A stretch of 64,000 bases of DNA from Austropuccinia psidii (Eukaryota > Basidiomycota > Pucciniomycetes > Pucciniales > Sphaerophragmiaceae). Where the stretch lies: positions 73,444,696 through 73,508,695 of the forward strand of contig JALGQZ010000003.1 of the NCBI GenBank assembly GCA_023105745.1, in the 5' to 3' direction. The position numbers and the translations under genes were made by a program. The notes under the pieces are model-generated. The model searched no databases. It saw only the letters and a list, made by a program, of their open reading frames with translations, and was not told where the DNA came from. Numbering within the stretch: position 1 is the first letter of the stretch; the number at the start of each line of letters is the position of its first letter. Below are positions 11,667 to 23,331 of the stretch, piece after piece.

Positions 11667-13907
11667 ATGGTGCAAACCCCGGGAAATTCAACTGAATTTG
11701 ATGAACGACCAACTTCAACCCCAGAGAGTGGAAGTGAAATCTCTGATATGGCCAGTAGTCGTGAATTAGGCATTGAAGCAGAGAGCCAGTCACATGAAGA
11801 TAATCAAGATCCACCAGTTCTTCCAGAATGTAAGTATGCATCCATCTTGAATATTTCAAATCTCTCAAAACCTGATATTGTGTTATAGCCTTTAATTCAG
11901 CGCAGCCTCCAAGCTCTCAGAAACCAAATTTTAAAAGCTATGAGAAGGAAAAGACTGTTGAAGCTTGTGCACCAACAGAAGATGATGGGCAAGATGATGT
12001 AATTTTCAGTGGGGAGGTGGAAATTATATCCAAGGAAAAATTTGTCTCCAACATTGCTCAAACAATCCCAAGGCTCGAAAAAATCCAAAATGATAGTAAA
12101 ATTCCTGATTATGTGCGTCAAAAGATTGCTGAAGCCATGAGCCTGCTCAAAATGGATTTGAACCGTAAGTCCATTACTAATTCAAAACAAAATTGATAAA
12201 AATACCTGCTTACAATATATGGGCAGGTGTGGAGGTGGGAGAATCTCTACCTGAAGGATCTCGAGTCGTCATTGGATTTCCAGGCAAAGGATTAGGAAAA
12301 AGACCAAATATACATGCAACCAAAAAAACAAACAAAAAACGCCGTACCTTTGAAGCCGCAAACGATTCTCGCGATCAAGGTGATGAAATTATCAATGTTG
12401 AGGGGGATCATATTGATAATGAACCTCCGCATACTGAACCCCCCCCCATACTCAATGAAACAATCCATGATGAAGCTCCACATACTGAAAGCCCCCGATA
12501 CCCAATGAAACAATGCATGATGCAACCCCTCCCGCCTCTCCTCGGAATATTCAAGCCTTTCAAGAAAGGGAAACAATTAAACATGATACAATGGGATGAG
12601 ATATGACTGATATAGTTCCTGACCCTCAGCCCGAAGTGTCATCCGCTGCGAATTTTCAAGGAATATTTTTATCCCGCATGGAAGAGTTTGCAGGTATTTT
12701 GAATTATCATTCCAATATTACTCAACAATCATGGAAAAGGGGGCTTGATAATATCAATAGGATTTACAAAAATAGATGGGACAATTTACCAACGAAAGAT
12801 GCTCATACATTCCTGCCTGTTGGTATTAAGGTGATCAGTAACTGAGATCTTAAAATGTCGGCTTGGCTGAAGGACCTTGAGATGGCAGGTGAGTTTTTTT
12901 TTATCTTTGTGCATGATACTTGATTATTGGCTGTTGACTGGTGATATAAATTGCAATATACAGGGTTAGATTTTTTTAAGCCAACCGAAACAGAAGCGTT
13001 TTTTGATCACAACATTTGGAATCTCAAATTGATGAAGGAATCAGCTAAACCTCCAGATAATCTCGCAAAATCTGAACACTCCTTCTTCAAAATGGTTCAG
13101 AGCCTTCTTTACCCCGCCAATCCAGTTAAACATTTTTGGGCAAATGTTATGTTTGAATCCATTAGTTTAGTCTCATACGATGTGATTGCACCCAAACCAT
13201 ATGTTGCACCAACATCAAATTCGACCGATCCTCTTGGACTCGAATGGGGAGCAGTTGAATACCTTGCCTCCTGCTTGAGTAAATCGAAGCAATGTGCAAC
13301 CCAACTCAGCATTGAAGGTGGCGGGGCTGACAATGAGATATCCACAAAGCCGCACAAGAACCTGGAGGATCTAATGGATACAGTTATCCATTTGATTATT
13401 GCGTACAACATGGTACGTGCACATACAAAGGTCGAAGTTAATGGCATCAAAGGCAAACTCACCAACTCAAAAAAAAATGAGGCCATCAAAGATCTTTTGA
13501 CGTGTCACAAGAATCTCGGAATAAATCGAATTTGCTATGGTATATTAGCGGCATTCTGTGCGGCGGGGGTTCGTGGTTTGATGGTATGCTCAGATGACTG
13601 GAGAACAAGCTCAGTTAAAGGGGCTTTATCACTAATTGACATTTCCGCAAAACCTTCAGAGGGTAAAAATCTAGTGGAGCCAGTGTGGCTACGTACTAAT
13701 AAGTATATATGTGATTTACTGAATAAAAGTTTCTTCTCATCAGAGTCTTTTAACCCCGCTGTACCTCTTAGATTTGAATTTGCACGATGCTTAGTATTAG
13801 ACTTTGGTGATGCCTGGGTGGCGAATTGCGGGCTTGGTTCAAGTGATGAGGTCACCTTGACGGTACCCAGGTCAGCTAAACTCACAACCAGGATTGACCC
13901 GTTTTAG
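11667..13907 (+). pseudogene. Unrecognised multi-exon transposon protein, with a premature stop
   Basis: Likely exons: 11667-11829, 11889 (or 11901)-12164, 12227 to about 12600, about 12603-12888 and 12964-13907, joined by introns with GTAAGT or GTGAGT donors; phases agree at the first, second and last junctions. The ATG at 11667 follows a non-coding leader. The N-terminal half is acidic, Ser/Pro/Glu-rich and low in complexity, with a near-duplicate of CATACTGA...CCCAATGAAACAAT around 12428-12515. The last exon (about 315 residues) looks globular (ILAAFCAAGVRGLMVCSDDW, LVLDFGDAWVANCG). A TGA at 12843-12845 interrupts an otherwise continuing frame, and a shift is needed near 12500-12606. I do not recognise the family. 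Position as first gene of the transposon suggests an accessory transposon protein. Confidence 0.6.
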
Positions 13908-14484
13908 ATTAGCTTTGTACTAGATAGATTGTAATTTAATTTTGCAAAGTGATTTATGAATTTAATAATCATGACTTCCTATCCTACTACTGCCCGGATG
14001 CCACAGTCTGAGTACCAATAGTAATTGTACGGCGGCATGCCTCCGTACATCATTGCAAAGACTCCGACAAGACGCAAGCTGAGTCAGGCGATGTGCCCGC
14101 GAGTAGCACACTCGGGGGCATTGCGGGAAGTCGCGTTTATCACTTCCCGCCAGCCCATAATAGGCAAAATGTTACTGTGTCTTTCAAGAGGACTGGGATA
14201 ACTAGGGATCCGCAGCAGGATGCATATTGCATTTGTGTGTGCTTGCAATATTCCAAATGGTTGGATTGGAAAGTGATTGCATGGGAACATCAATATGTAA
14301 AATTGAATAATGCACTATCCACTGCAATTTTTAGGTTCAGGTATTTGAGATTGCGAATTGGCAAAGGTCAGGTGTGATCTTTGTTTTTAGCCGCAATTAA
14401 AAAAGATTCATTGTCCGCAATTCAATTTAGGTGGTATTAATAAATCAGTAATCATTTGGTTTCATTTCATTTTCTGCTGAAAGC
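13908..14484. other. Intergenic region in the large transposon
   Basis: No supported gene. It holds the palindrome at 14026-14049, lies between the unknown gene and the TET-like gene, and is the likely promoter region of the latter. Confidence 0.5.
14026..14049. promoter_or_regulatory. Intergenic palindrome (family copy)
   Basis: A 24-bp inverted repeat, TGTACGG...CCGTACA around the core GGCGGCATGCCTCC, with one mismatched pair. It is a member of the palindrome family that recurs between genes of this transposon. A binding-site or boundary role is inferred. Confidence 0.7.
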
Positions 14485-14617
14485 ATGCCATTCACCAAAA
14501 AAGGAAAAGAGCGTAAAAGGTAACTCGCGAGAAAGCGTCGGGCTGAGGAAGGAAAGTGTGAGTTTCTCGCTTAATCTCAGTGTATATATATAGATATATA
14601 TATATGCTTCCACATTT

Positions 14618-17600
14618 ATGTGGCACCCTCATTGGGCCCCACTGAAGAACATTGGCTTTAGTCGGTTCAGATTGTGCCAATGTCATGTGGGCTCCAACAG
14701 GGAAGTCAAAGGATGTGTGCCGAAGAAAGCTCCTTGGAAGTATCTGATATCTTGTGTGCTTCAACACATAGTGATCCCTCAACCACTCGGGAATAGTAGC
14801 AGATCCCAAAAGACAAATGAGCGCAAAACGACCCGAAGGAATAGGTTTGTGAGCCTTGAGGTATATTTTACATACCCAAATAGGCCACAATTATCTTAAA
14901 AAGAAATTTTGAATTATGCAAAACTCATAAGTCATGCATATATCCAAAATTCATCATTTTCAATTTCAGAAAAGATGAATAACTTTTTATTGAGTAAGTA
15001 AATCCATGGTATTAAGACCAGATTTGGATTCTACACAAAAATTCACCTAGGGTAGCTCCATAGAGTGAATAAGCTCAATTTAAGTATTTGAGGTGGTAAA
15101 ATGGAAAATACTTCAATACCACATCATTAATACCACATAAAAGATCCGTGAAAATTTTTGTTTTTCTTGATTTTTAGCCAAAATAATGCGAAAGTGAGAA
15201 ATCCCATGTTACATATACACTAAGAATAGTGTTATGCATGTTTTGAGCACTTAATATCATGGTATTCTTACATGGACTTTTGGTACACCCATAGTGGATA
15301 TCTCACTTTAAGCTTAAATTACTATTTTGACGTAAAAAATAAGCAAGGGGGACAAAAGACATCAAAGAGAGCCAGGGTACCCAACTTCTGAGGCCTCAGA
15401 GGCGTGGATAGCTCCAGAGCATGGATCCATGGCTCATCTTGGCCCAATTGGTAAACTAAAACTCTTTGGGAACTTGGTTACCAAGTTACAACTACTGTAA
15501 AACATCAGAAAATAGCAAATAACCTGCTATTTTGACGTGCCAAGGAGGTAATGAGCTACTTACACTCCTGTAACCATGTCAATTACTAATGACTTTCCAT
15601 GGATAAACCCCAAAAGAGTAATTAAAACCCTTTTGGGACCCATATTCATTGATTTACCTCATAGCAACCAGCAAAACACTGCTATTTGCAATTCTACGTA
15701 GAAATGAGGTAAAACCTTCAAAAATTCATTAAAAGTACAATTCTTAATGAATCTTTCTGAAACTTTCAGGACTAAAGGAGAACTGTATTATCTATGGTAC
15801 AACCAAAAGGAATTACAGTTTTACTAGTAAAATTCAAAGTTTTACTTACAGTCCATTTTTGGATATTCTACGTGAAACACTGAATCTTCAAAAATTCACA
15901 GTAATTACAACCTGTGATGAAATTGGCAATAACATTGATAACTTTGAGAAATCAATGATTATTTTAGAATAAAAGAAGATTTATAAGTGTTACTCCTTTT
16001 ATTCTTAACCATATTGGGGTTGGTAGTCACGTAAAAGCATCAATTAAGTAATTATGATAATCTTACATGACAACAGATGATGCAATCAATAATCCAAAAA
16101 GGTTTATTGTTTTCTCACTCACTGGTTTTTCAGTTTGCTCCATAGCACGCCTCTGTGAGCTGTTATTGACTTAAAAGAAGCCTCTTCTTGCTGTTTTTTC
16201 CGTATCATCATCTCATCAATTTATTAAATCTTTATTACCAACAAGTAAGTATTAGTTCAACTATTCTTAAGTGTTTTAATTCTTTCAGAATCAATCAGAA
16301 AGACGTGAAATCATAGAATCCAACTATATATTGTTGTAATACTGTTATAAATCCTTTTGATCCCTTAAATCCACAATTCCACGTCAAATTTCTCTACTTT
16401 TATTATCAATAAGTTCTTTGGAGTATTAGTGAGTCTTTTATCTTTAATTCTTAAAGTTTTTCTCTAGTAATAGTTTTCTTCAAGAATTATCTTTATAATT
16501 ATTCTTGTAAAAGATAATTATATATTAAAATAATTTTATTATTTTAATAAAAGAAGTTTTTTATTAAATTCTTCTTGTAATTGATTCTTGTAGACAATTA
16601 CTGCTCACTGTTATAATCACTAGTAGTGTATAACACGTGAAAGAAATAATTTTATAATTATTTAATTGTGGTTATAATAATTTTTATTATTATATTTCAT
16701 AAGAACAGATATAGTACTGTTGATTAATAGTAATATTATCATCAGTTTCATAGTCACATCTTACAAGGTTGTTTTCCTCCTCTCGCCCAACAGCACAAAT
16801 ATCAATGCCAGTATCAGCAAATATCACCCCAAGTGAAATTCGGAGGGTTGTGGATGTCAATCAGATCAAACGCATTCACTTTGGGCGTGTGGCAATTTTC
16901 TCTTCAACCGGATTACTCATTGCCCTTGTTGAATTCCGACCATTCACAACAATGAGTGAAGTCGAGGTCAATCAATGGGATGAATTATCACAATTCTTAT
17001 TTCGCAAAAAGAGGTTCACTGACCCTATTGCAACAAATGGAGCATTACTGGAGGGATTTATGTTCGCGATTGGGTGGCGCAAATGCACCACGAAGAATGA
17101 ACAATTTGGTCTGTATGGAAGTGTCGGGAAAATTGAAAACGCAAAAGATGAATGGCAGAACCGAGGTCCCAATCTTAGCTCGGTGGGTTGCATTCTAGGT
17201 CAATCCTTACGATATGTTGGGGATAATTTATTTGAGAGGATTCAAAATTGCTACAATTCATTGGGGGTTCCGTCTTTTGATCAAGTCAACTATGAAGGCG
17301 ATATTCCGGCAAATCAGGGTGCATTCGAGTTCGCTTCCGCACTCACTTTCACCATGAATGGATTCAAAAACGCACCTCATGTTGATAAGGATGCATCGCT
17401 GTATGCTTCGGCATGGTGGTTTCAAGCTGATAAGCGGACCAGCCAAATTCAAAGAGATGCGTCAAAGCGGTGTACAGGGGGAAAATTGATTTTCCCAAAT
17501 GAGCATTTTTGGATTGATCTATCCGCATGTCATGGGCTCATTCAGGTAGTGTGGGCCAGTAGTACATTTGTTCATTATACTGATCCAGCACAGGACAATG

Positions 17601-17857
17601 AAAGCACGACACTAGTGGGTATGTCCGCACAATGCTCAAGCAGGTTAGCAAAAACAATGCGGCAAAAAAGCAATGGCTATTATGAGATTGGCAAGAGAGC
17701 GGGCTATCAAATCAGGGATGGTAATACAATCTCATGCCGATTCAAAGAATGTGGAGATTTGCAAGTGGGTTGGGTAAGTAATGGTGAGGTAAGGCAGAGG
17801 ACAATATACACCAGGATTGGATGGATTCGAGTGCGGGAGATGGGGTGTCTCACATGA
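14618..17857 (+). pseudogene. TET/JBP-like 2OG-Fe(II) oxygenase, split by a solo LTR
   Basis: The C-terminal piece is open from about 16771 to 17857. It has the 2OG-Fe(II) double-stranded beta-helix signature of fungal TET/JBP proteins: H-x-D in NAPHVDKDAS at about 17378-17386, then a distal His in TFVHYTDP at 17573-17575 and an Arg about 20 residues further (SSRL). Known TET/JBP enzymes oxidise methyl groups of 5mC or thymine in DNA. The upstream piece (to 14847) is in the same frame once the solo LTR and one AGGTT are removed, joining TTRRNR to LFSSSRP, so the insertion hit a working exon. Further upstream, ATG at 14485 opens a short basic exon (MPFTKKGKERKR) that meets a TAA at 14521. The apparent start at 16769 is a TTG and is not a real start. 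It is homologous to the intact copy at 53899-55158. Confidence 0.8.
14848..16765 (+). mobile_element. Solo LTR of the element-D family
   Basis: Starts TGTGAGCCTTGAGG, ends CACATCTTACA, and aligns end to end with the 3' LTR of element D (61810-63716). The direct repeat AGGTT flanks it at 14843-14847 and 16766-16770. There is no internal region, PBS or PPT, so it is a solo LTR left by LTR-LTR recombination. It disrupts the TET-like gene. Confidence 0.95.
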
Positions 17858-17876
17858 AAAAGGGGTGAAGTGGATT

Positions 17877-17902
17877 ATGTACGGTGGCATGCCATCGTAC
17901 AT
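17877..17902. promoter_or_regulatory. Intergenic palindrome (family copy)
   Basis: A 26-bp inverted repeat with arms ATGTACG/CGTACAT and core GTGGCATGCCAT, one mismatched pair. It lies 20 bp after the TET-like stop codon. Confidence 0.75.
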
Positions 17903-17932
17903 CTGTCCTGGTTTGTTGCTATTGTCCAGGAT

Positions 17933-18535
17933 GCCAATGCTTCACATGCGAATCCTCATGCTTGTGCAGGTTCTGACAATGCTAAAAGTTCCTTACGCCT
18001 ATGCGGGGGGCCATCGCTACACACGCCAATCCTTGGGCCTGTGCAGGCTCCCGAAAATTTACACACCAATCCTTACGCCTTTACAGGCTTTCGAGGATTC
18101 ACACGCCAATTCTTACGCTTGTGAAGCTTCCCCACAATGCTGAAATTTTCTTTAGCCTGTGCAGGATCCCAAAAATTCACACGCCAATTCTTACGCCTGT
18201 GCAGGCTCCCAACAATTCACACGCCAATCCTGATGCTTGGGGAGGGTCCCAAAACTGCTAAAATTCCTTACGCCTGTACAGGCTTCCGACGATTCACACG
18301 CCAATCCTTACGCATGGGAGGGTTGCCAACAATGCTGACAAATTCTTACGCCTGTGCAGGCTCCCAACAATTCACATGCCAATCCTTATGCCTGTGCAGC
18401 CTCCCAACAATTCACACGCCAATCCTTATGCCTGTGCAGGCTCCCAACAATTCACACGCCAATCCTTACGCCTGTGCAGCCTCCCGACAAGTCACACGCC
18501 AATCCTTACGCTTGTGAAGGTTCCAGACAACTTAA
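17933..18535. repeat. 40-bp tandem repeat (minisatellite)
   Basis: Units containing TTCACACGCCAATCCTTACG and CCTGTGCAGGCTCCCAACAA repeat with a 40-bp step, clearest at 18371, 18411, 18451 and 18491; earlier units are more divergent. The words CCTTACGCYTGTG and CTCCCGACAA are shared with the 51-bp repeat at 10795-11128. ORFs here are by-products of the repeat. Confidence 0.9.
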
Positions 18536-18949
18536 ACAATTCAATACATGAGTAAGACTAATAGCGTGTGACCATAGGAAAGGCCATGTTTCACAAATCT
18601 GGACTCAATTGCTCACATACGGGAACCTCACGCTTTTTTACAGTTAAGAATGGGTATGGCTCTAAACCATGGAAGAAGAAAATATAGGAGAGGATAACGG
18701 CAACTATTGGCGCATTTTGAGAAAAAGAGGTTCACGAAAACAAATACTCACTCAAACTCTTGGTGGGGCACTTACAAAAAAAATTCTCATGCAATCAGGG
18801 TTTTTCTCTAAGGAGGAAATAAGTAATTTTTACGTGAACAAAGAATGTAATAGAATTTGAACATAATAATAATTGAAGACAAATATTTTATTCAAAAGAA
18901 AGTATTACAAAAAATAAAAAGAGGAAATAATGACATTTTTTTTAAATTT
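18536..18949. other. Intergenic, no supported gene
   Basis: A 63-codon open frame at 18669-18860 has no recognisable feature. The region separates the 40-bp repeat from the 3' end of the Zn2Cys6 gene on the other strand. Confidence 0.4.
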
Positions 18950-20313
18950 TTATTTTTCGAGGAATTTGGAGACTATCCCGGTTATGTCCTCCTTTGGATA
19001 AACCTACAGTGCCTGGGCAAGGAGGGAGTTTAGTTCCTCCCGGAATTCCCGTTGCATCTCATTTCGATGAGTTGCATCCACGAAAGGAATCATGTGGAGC
19101 AAGCGACGATGCTCCAACAAGATTCGGTTGATCGAATCGTGGACGATGGCTCGAGGAATCATTAGTGTCGGTCGCAGGTCGGTGAATTCCTGGCGAGCGT
19201 CATCGTGGGAATGAGAGGAGCTTGGCACCGGGGGGGAGGAGGCGTTGGGGTTCTCGGGGGCACTGGAAGGGATCTCTGGGGAGGGAACCGGGGTTGGAGT
19301 GGAAGGGGAAGATGGTGGAGTCGGTGAAGAAGAAGGGGGAGGGGGATGGGGTGATCCCACGGGCGTATCGTCGATGATGATGATCGAGCGAGGAGTGGCG
19401 GGACGATCTGGAGACGGTCGAAGAAAAAATGAGGAAAAGTGGATATGGATCGAAGAGAAAGAAGGGGTGACTTACCATAAGGTTCCTCCGTGGATTGCGT
19501 AGGAGCCACCTCAGGTTCTGGCTCACAAGTCGTATCGTCCTCAGGTGGTTGGGACGATGGACTCGGGCCAGGAATAGGTGGCTCTTTGGTTCGGGAGGGT
19601 TCTAAAAAAGGAGTAAGTGTCAGTTCACTCAACTCGAAAGTGAAAGTGAAAATGAAATGAAACTTTGGCTGCTTACCACGGAATAATTCCTCAGACCATC
19701 GGGTGCCACTCGGGCCTGGAGTGGGTTGCCGGGGGGTTTGCTTGCGATGCAAACTGGGAACGGGAGAGTCGTGTCGGGGGGGATTCGGGGGGTTTGGTTC
19801 TATGAGTAATGGAAAAAAGTCAGTATTATTGCGTGAAGAGAAATGAGATAAAGAGGAGAAATAAAACTTACTTTGGCGTTTGAATCCCATCGGTGATAAG
19901 ACATGGTGACGATCAGCCCAAGCTCGAATGTCCTCTCGCCATCGCCATCCTTCATCGGCCGGATAATCACTTCGCTCCGGTCGAGGAGTGAAGTGACCAT
20001 CGGATGGTGGCCTAGGAGGGGGAGTGGACAAATCGATACTGGAGGGGACAGGGCTAATCGTCCGGAATCGTTCCCGTTGGCCTGTTTGGGGGCCCGGCGT
20101 CCATTCACGCTCGGAAATGGTTTCATCATCGTCGACCACAAAGGAGTCCTCGTGAGGGCGTCTTGGGCGAGAACTTGTCTGGCCTCGTGGTCGGAAGGGG
20201 CGGACAACGAACGAACATTTCTTGTGTGCTTGTTGGCAAGCATCACAAGCGTCGTTCGTCGTCGAGGAACGAATGCAGGGGATACCCCGCTTGGTGCATA
20301 ACGTGCACGACAT
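18950..20313 (-). pseudogene. Zn2Cys6 (GAL4-type) zinc-cluster protein, four exons, one late stop
   Basis: Exons on the minus strand: 20313-19872, 19799-19677, 19601-19476 and 19407 to the stop at 18950-18952, with GTAAGT/GTAAGC/GTAAGT donors and AG acceptors. Residues Cys3, 6, 13, 23, 26 and 33 fit C-X2-C-X6-C-X9-C-X2-C-X6-C, the fungal binuclear zinc cluster, a DNA-binding fold. The rest is Pro/Ser-rich and acidic (PTPGPSG, SPEIPSSAPEN), then a charged helical C-terminus (HDSINRILLEHRRLL ... REELNSLLAQAL). A TAG at 19004-19006 interrupts it 17 codons before the natural end. It lacks the middle regulatory domain of ordinary transcription factors. Inside a CACTA-type element it could bind transposon DNA, but that is inference. 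Similar proteins, as far as I recall, are very numerous in A. psidii. Confidence 0.8.
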
Positions 20314-20923
20314 CTAAAAACAAAACAAAACAGGTTAGTAACTGAATAGAAAGTAAGCAATCAAGAAAGAAAAGGAAGACATACGATGATTTATACAAAT
20401 CTAAAACGGAATCAAATTAAAAACGCTCTAGTCGGAAGTTTTTAAAAGTCTAGAAGAGAGTCGTGAAGAAAGAAAATTATTAATATCGGATCATAATGTT
20501 GACAAAAGTTTAATTGGAGAAAACGTACAAAGTAGATAGAAGTGGGGTTCTGAACGGATCAGAAGAATAAACAAACAGGCAGAAGGAAGGGAAGTGGGTT
20601 TAGTGGAGTGCGAAAGACAAAAATAGAAAGGCAGGAAGACGAAGGGGAATACGCACAAGAAGGACAAATGCGGGTGAGGTTACACAAAGTAGAGCGGGTG
20701 AGAAAGAAAGTGAAGTGCTTGTCGTGTGAAGATGGTCTTTTATACCATGGTGAAGTTGAGACGATCTCAGCAAGTGCAGCACCCGCAAAAGTCTCAGCTT
20801 CAAGGCGTGTGGGTAAAATTGAAGCTGAGTCTCAGCGAATGCTGCAACTGAGAGGTGAAATGCTCGCGTGAGGCAGAAGAACAATGGGGGTCTGGCTGAG
20901 TATTGCAATTTATTTAATGTCAA

Positions 20924-21630
20924 GCTGAGTATTGCAATTTATTGAATTGTCATGCTGAGTCAAATCCCCTTTGTTTCCTTAAATTGCCACCCGATCACCC
21001 AGGAGGGTGGTCATGAGGCCCTTATTGATTGTGCATTGTGGGTGCAATGCACAAGTGACCGCAGCAAGATCACTGGCCTTATGGCCTGGTGATAGTCTTT
21101 GAACAAAGGGGGGGGCTGTAAGACAAGTGAATACAGCGTGAGCTTGCCTCGACCCATTGCTCAGGTTTGCTTTTGGGTCATAATTGAAATGCTCAGTGGC
21201 TGAACATTTTAATTGCACAGTAATTGAACAATTGATATAACAATATCAAATGCACCGCTGAGTATTGCAATTTATTGAATTGTCAAGCTGAGTCAAATCC
21301 CCTTTGTTTCCTTAAATAGCCACCCAATCACCCAGGAGGGTGGTCGTGAGGCCCATGTTGAATGTGCATTGTGGGTGCAATGCACAAGTGACCCATGCAG
21401 AAAAGCACCCGGTGCATTTGGTCACAAGTGACCGCGGCGAGATTACCGGCCATATGGCCTAGGAATAGTATGTGAACAAAGGGGGGGGCTGTAAGACAAG
21501 TGAATACAGCGTGAGCTTGCCTCGACCCATTGCTCAGGTTTGCTTTCGGGTCATAATTGAAATGCTCAGTGGCTGAACATTGGAATTGCACAGTGATTGA
21601 ACTATAGATATAACAATATCAAATGCACCA
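20924..21630. repeat. Tandem duplication, units of 333 and 374 bp
   Basis: GCTGAGTATTGCAATTTATT starts a unit at 20924 and again at 21257. The two units align through TTGAACAAAGGGGGGGCTGTAA-type sequence to CAATATCAAATGCACC. The second holds about 41 extra bases around 21391-21431, themselves a partial repeat of CACAAGTGACC. A truncated third copy of the unit's start precedes it at about 20896. Confidence 0.85.
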
Positions 21631-22827
21631 TGCTGAGCCATTGCTCAGTCGTTTTTGTATGCGCGCACTCTGAGCATTTGGCACAGCATCGGATGACATT
21701 TCAGCCAGGTGCCGCATTTCACACGCTTTGGTGAAGTGCTCCAAACTGAGCCTTCCAATGAACTATTGCAAAAAAAGTTCATTCCATGGCTTTACTGAGC
21801 ACTTTCACACGGTGCTTTTGACCATGACATGCTCAGCTTGCATGTGCAAATCGGGTGAAACGCAATGCTGAGCATGTGGCACATGAGCTACGTAAATGCA
21901 AACGATCGGAAGGTGCATGCACATTTGCTAGATGGATGCACGCTCAAGTAGTATTACACCTTCCTGATCTGTACAGTACAGTCAACACTGTAGTACGCAG
22001 TACACCTTTGTAAATGTACTGCGGGGCAGAGCAAAAAGCTGTTCAACAATGTAACATGCAATCACGTCAAGCCATCGAGTCATATCTCTCACCTGCATCC
22101 CTTTGATGCACCTTGTTGGACAGCTCTGCCTAACTACGGCACAGATGCGCATGTAATCCAAATTAATGTAAGTGGGTCTTAATGGGATGACTTAATATTT
22201 GGGTCTAACACAAAGAGTTGATTCACTCCGGTGCCATTGTTGGGGCAAACAATGACTGGCCCGCTTGTTCATTGTCGGGCAGCCACATGCTTTCATACGC
22301 ACCCCCGATGGGTCATACGCAGGCAACTTTCACACACCTGGAAGACATTTTACTGCCAGTCTTCCAGCTGCCTATTTTCTTGATCGGGCTGTCAGCTTGA
22401 CTGCAGACGCTCACCCGCTTGCGCATGGCAACCTGAGGCCAATCAGTGTGGATTTGCTTCAGCCTCATCCACATTAGAATAACAATTCCAGCCTATGATT
22501 GCTGAGGCTGGTCATGTTTGCGTGGGTATCTCCCACCGCGGGTCATTTTCTTCACGTTCTCACACGCCCCGCGCAAGTTGTGGCACCTGGCTTGCAGCCA
22601 AAAATTCCCTTGGGCGTGTGGCCTCTTTCTCCGGAGTTCTGTACGCGCGTGAGGCAAAGACCCGGATGCCAATCTCGGTGGATTAGTACTCGCCTCAAAC
22701 GCCATAGGGGTGAATGTATATGTGGATCACGGCTCACGGCTGGCGCCCCCTTTGATCATCCCACACATTCCCCCCTGAAAGCCCAGTATGCATCAGTCAG
22801 CAAAAAACTTCAGGCCAAACCAAAGTC

Positions 22828-22853
22828 ATGTTCGGTGGCATGCCACCGAACAT
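22828..22853. promoter_or_regulatory. Perfect intergenic palindrome
   Basis: A perfect 26-bp inverted repeat: arms ATGTTCGG/CCGAACAT around TGGCATGCCA. It is the best copy of the palindrome family in this transposon and lies about 480 bp before the SNF2 start. Confidence 0.85.
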
Positions 22854-22939
22854 ATCTCACCCGCCCACACACAAACATCCCCACAGTGAGATTGCCCAGT
22901 AGGTCCCTGTGAACAATTAACCTGCGGAAGATATGTACC

Positions 22940-22967
22940 CATGTTTGCTGTCACACCAGCGAACATG
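22940..22967. promoter_or_regulatory. Imperfect palindrome of the same family
   Basis: Arms CATGTTTGCTG and CAGCGAACATG around a changed centre (TCACAC). It is 87 bp after the perfect copy and carries the same outer word. Confidence 0.6.
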
Positions 22968-23331
22968 ACTGCATGCCTCTAATATGCCCTCCACAATAAG
23001 CTGCTACAACCCACCCAATTTCGGATGTGCTAATGTCAACCTTGTTCCACCAAAGGTTTTGTAACTTGCTGCAGATCCAGCAGTCATAATGGTGCACCCA
23101 CATTTTGGCCACCTTGCCTTGATATATGCCCCAAATCGGATATGAAAATTATGAGCCCAAGAGGCCCACCTCCATCAAGACCATGCACGTAACCACAGGC
23201 CATCCCCCTTTTGGCCTGTTGCTGCCACTCATATAAGTTCCCCACCTGCGCTTATTCCTCTTCATTCCCTTTAGCTAACCCTTCCCGATCATATAATTTG
23301 CAACTGTCCCCAAATAATATAAATAGCCATC

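Larger units (their letters stand above)
20314..23331. other. 3 kb divergent intergenic region
   Basis: No gene I can support. It lies between the start of the Zn2Cys6 gene (-) and the start of the SNF2 gene (+), so it holds both promoters. It contains a tandem duplication (20924-21630), two palindromes (22828-22853, 22940-22967) and several short open frames (for example 22499-22912) with no recognisable domain. A short inverted-repeat patch of GTAC words lies near 21970-22025. It is CpG-rich compared with the surrounding retrotransposons. Confidence 0.5.

Noticed and set aside
16769..16771. Start of the TET-like gene at 16769
   Set aside because: The codon is TTG, created next to the TSD of the solo LTR; the real gene begins upstream of the LTR.
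18669..18860. 63-codon plus-strand frame
   Set aside because: Short, no domain, no splice or context support.
22499..22912. Plus-strand frame of 137 codons and overlapping frames near 22218-22737
   Set aside because: Several overlapping frames, none with a domain; they end in or near the palindromes. I could not decide between non-coding repeat and gene remnant.
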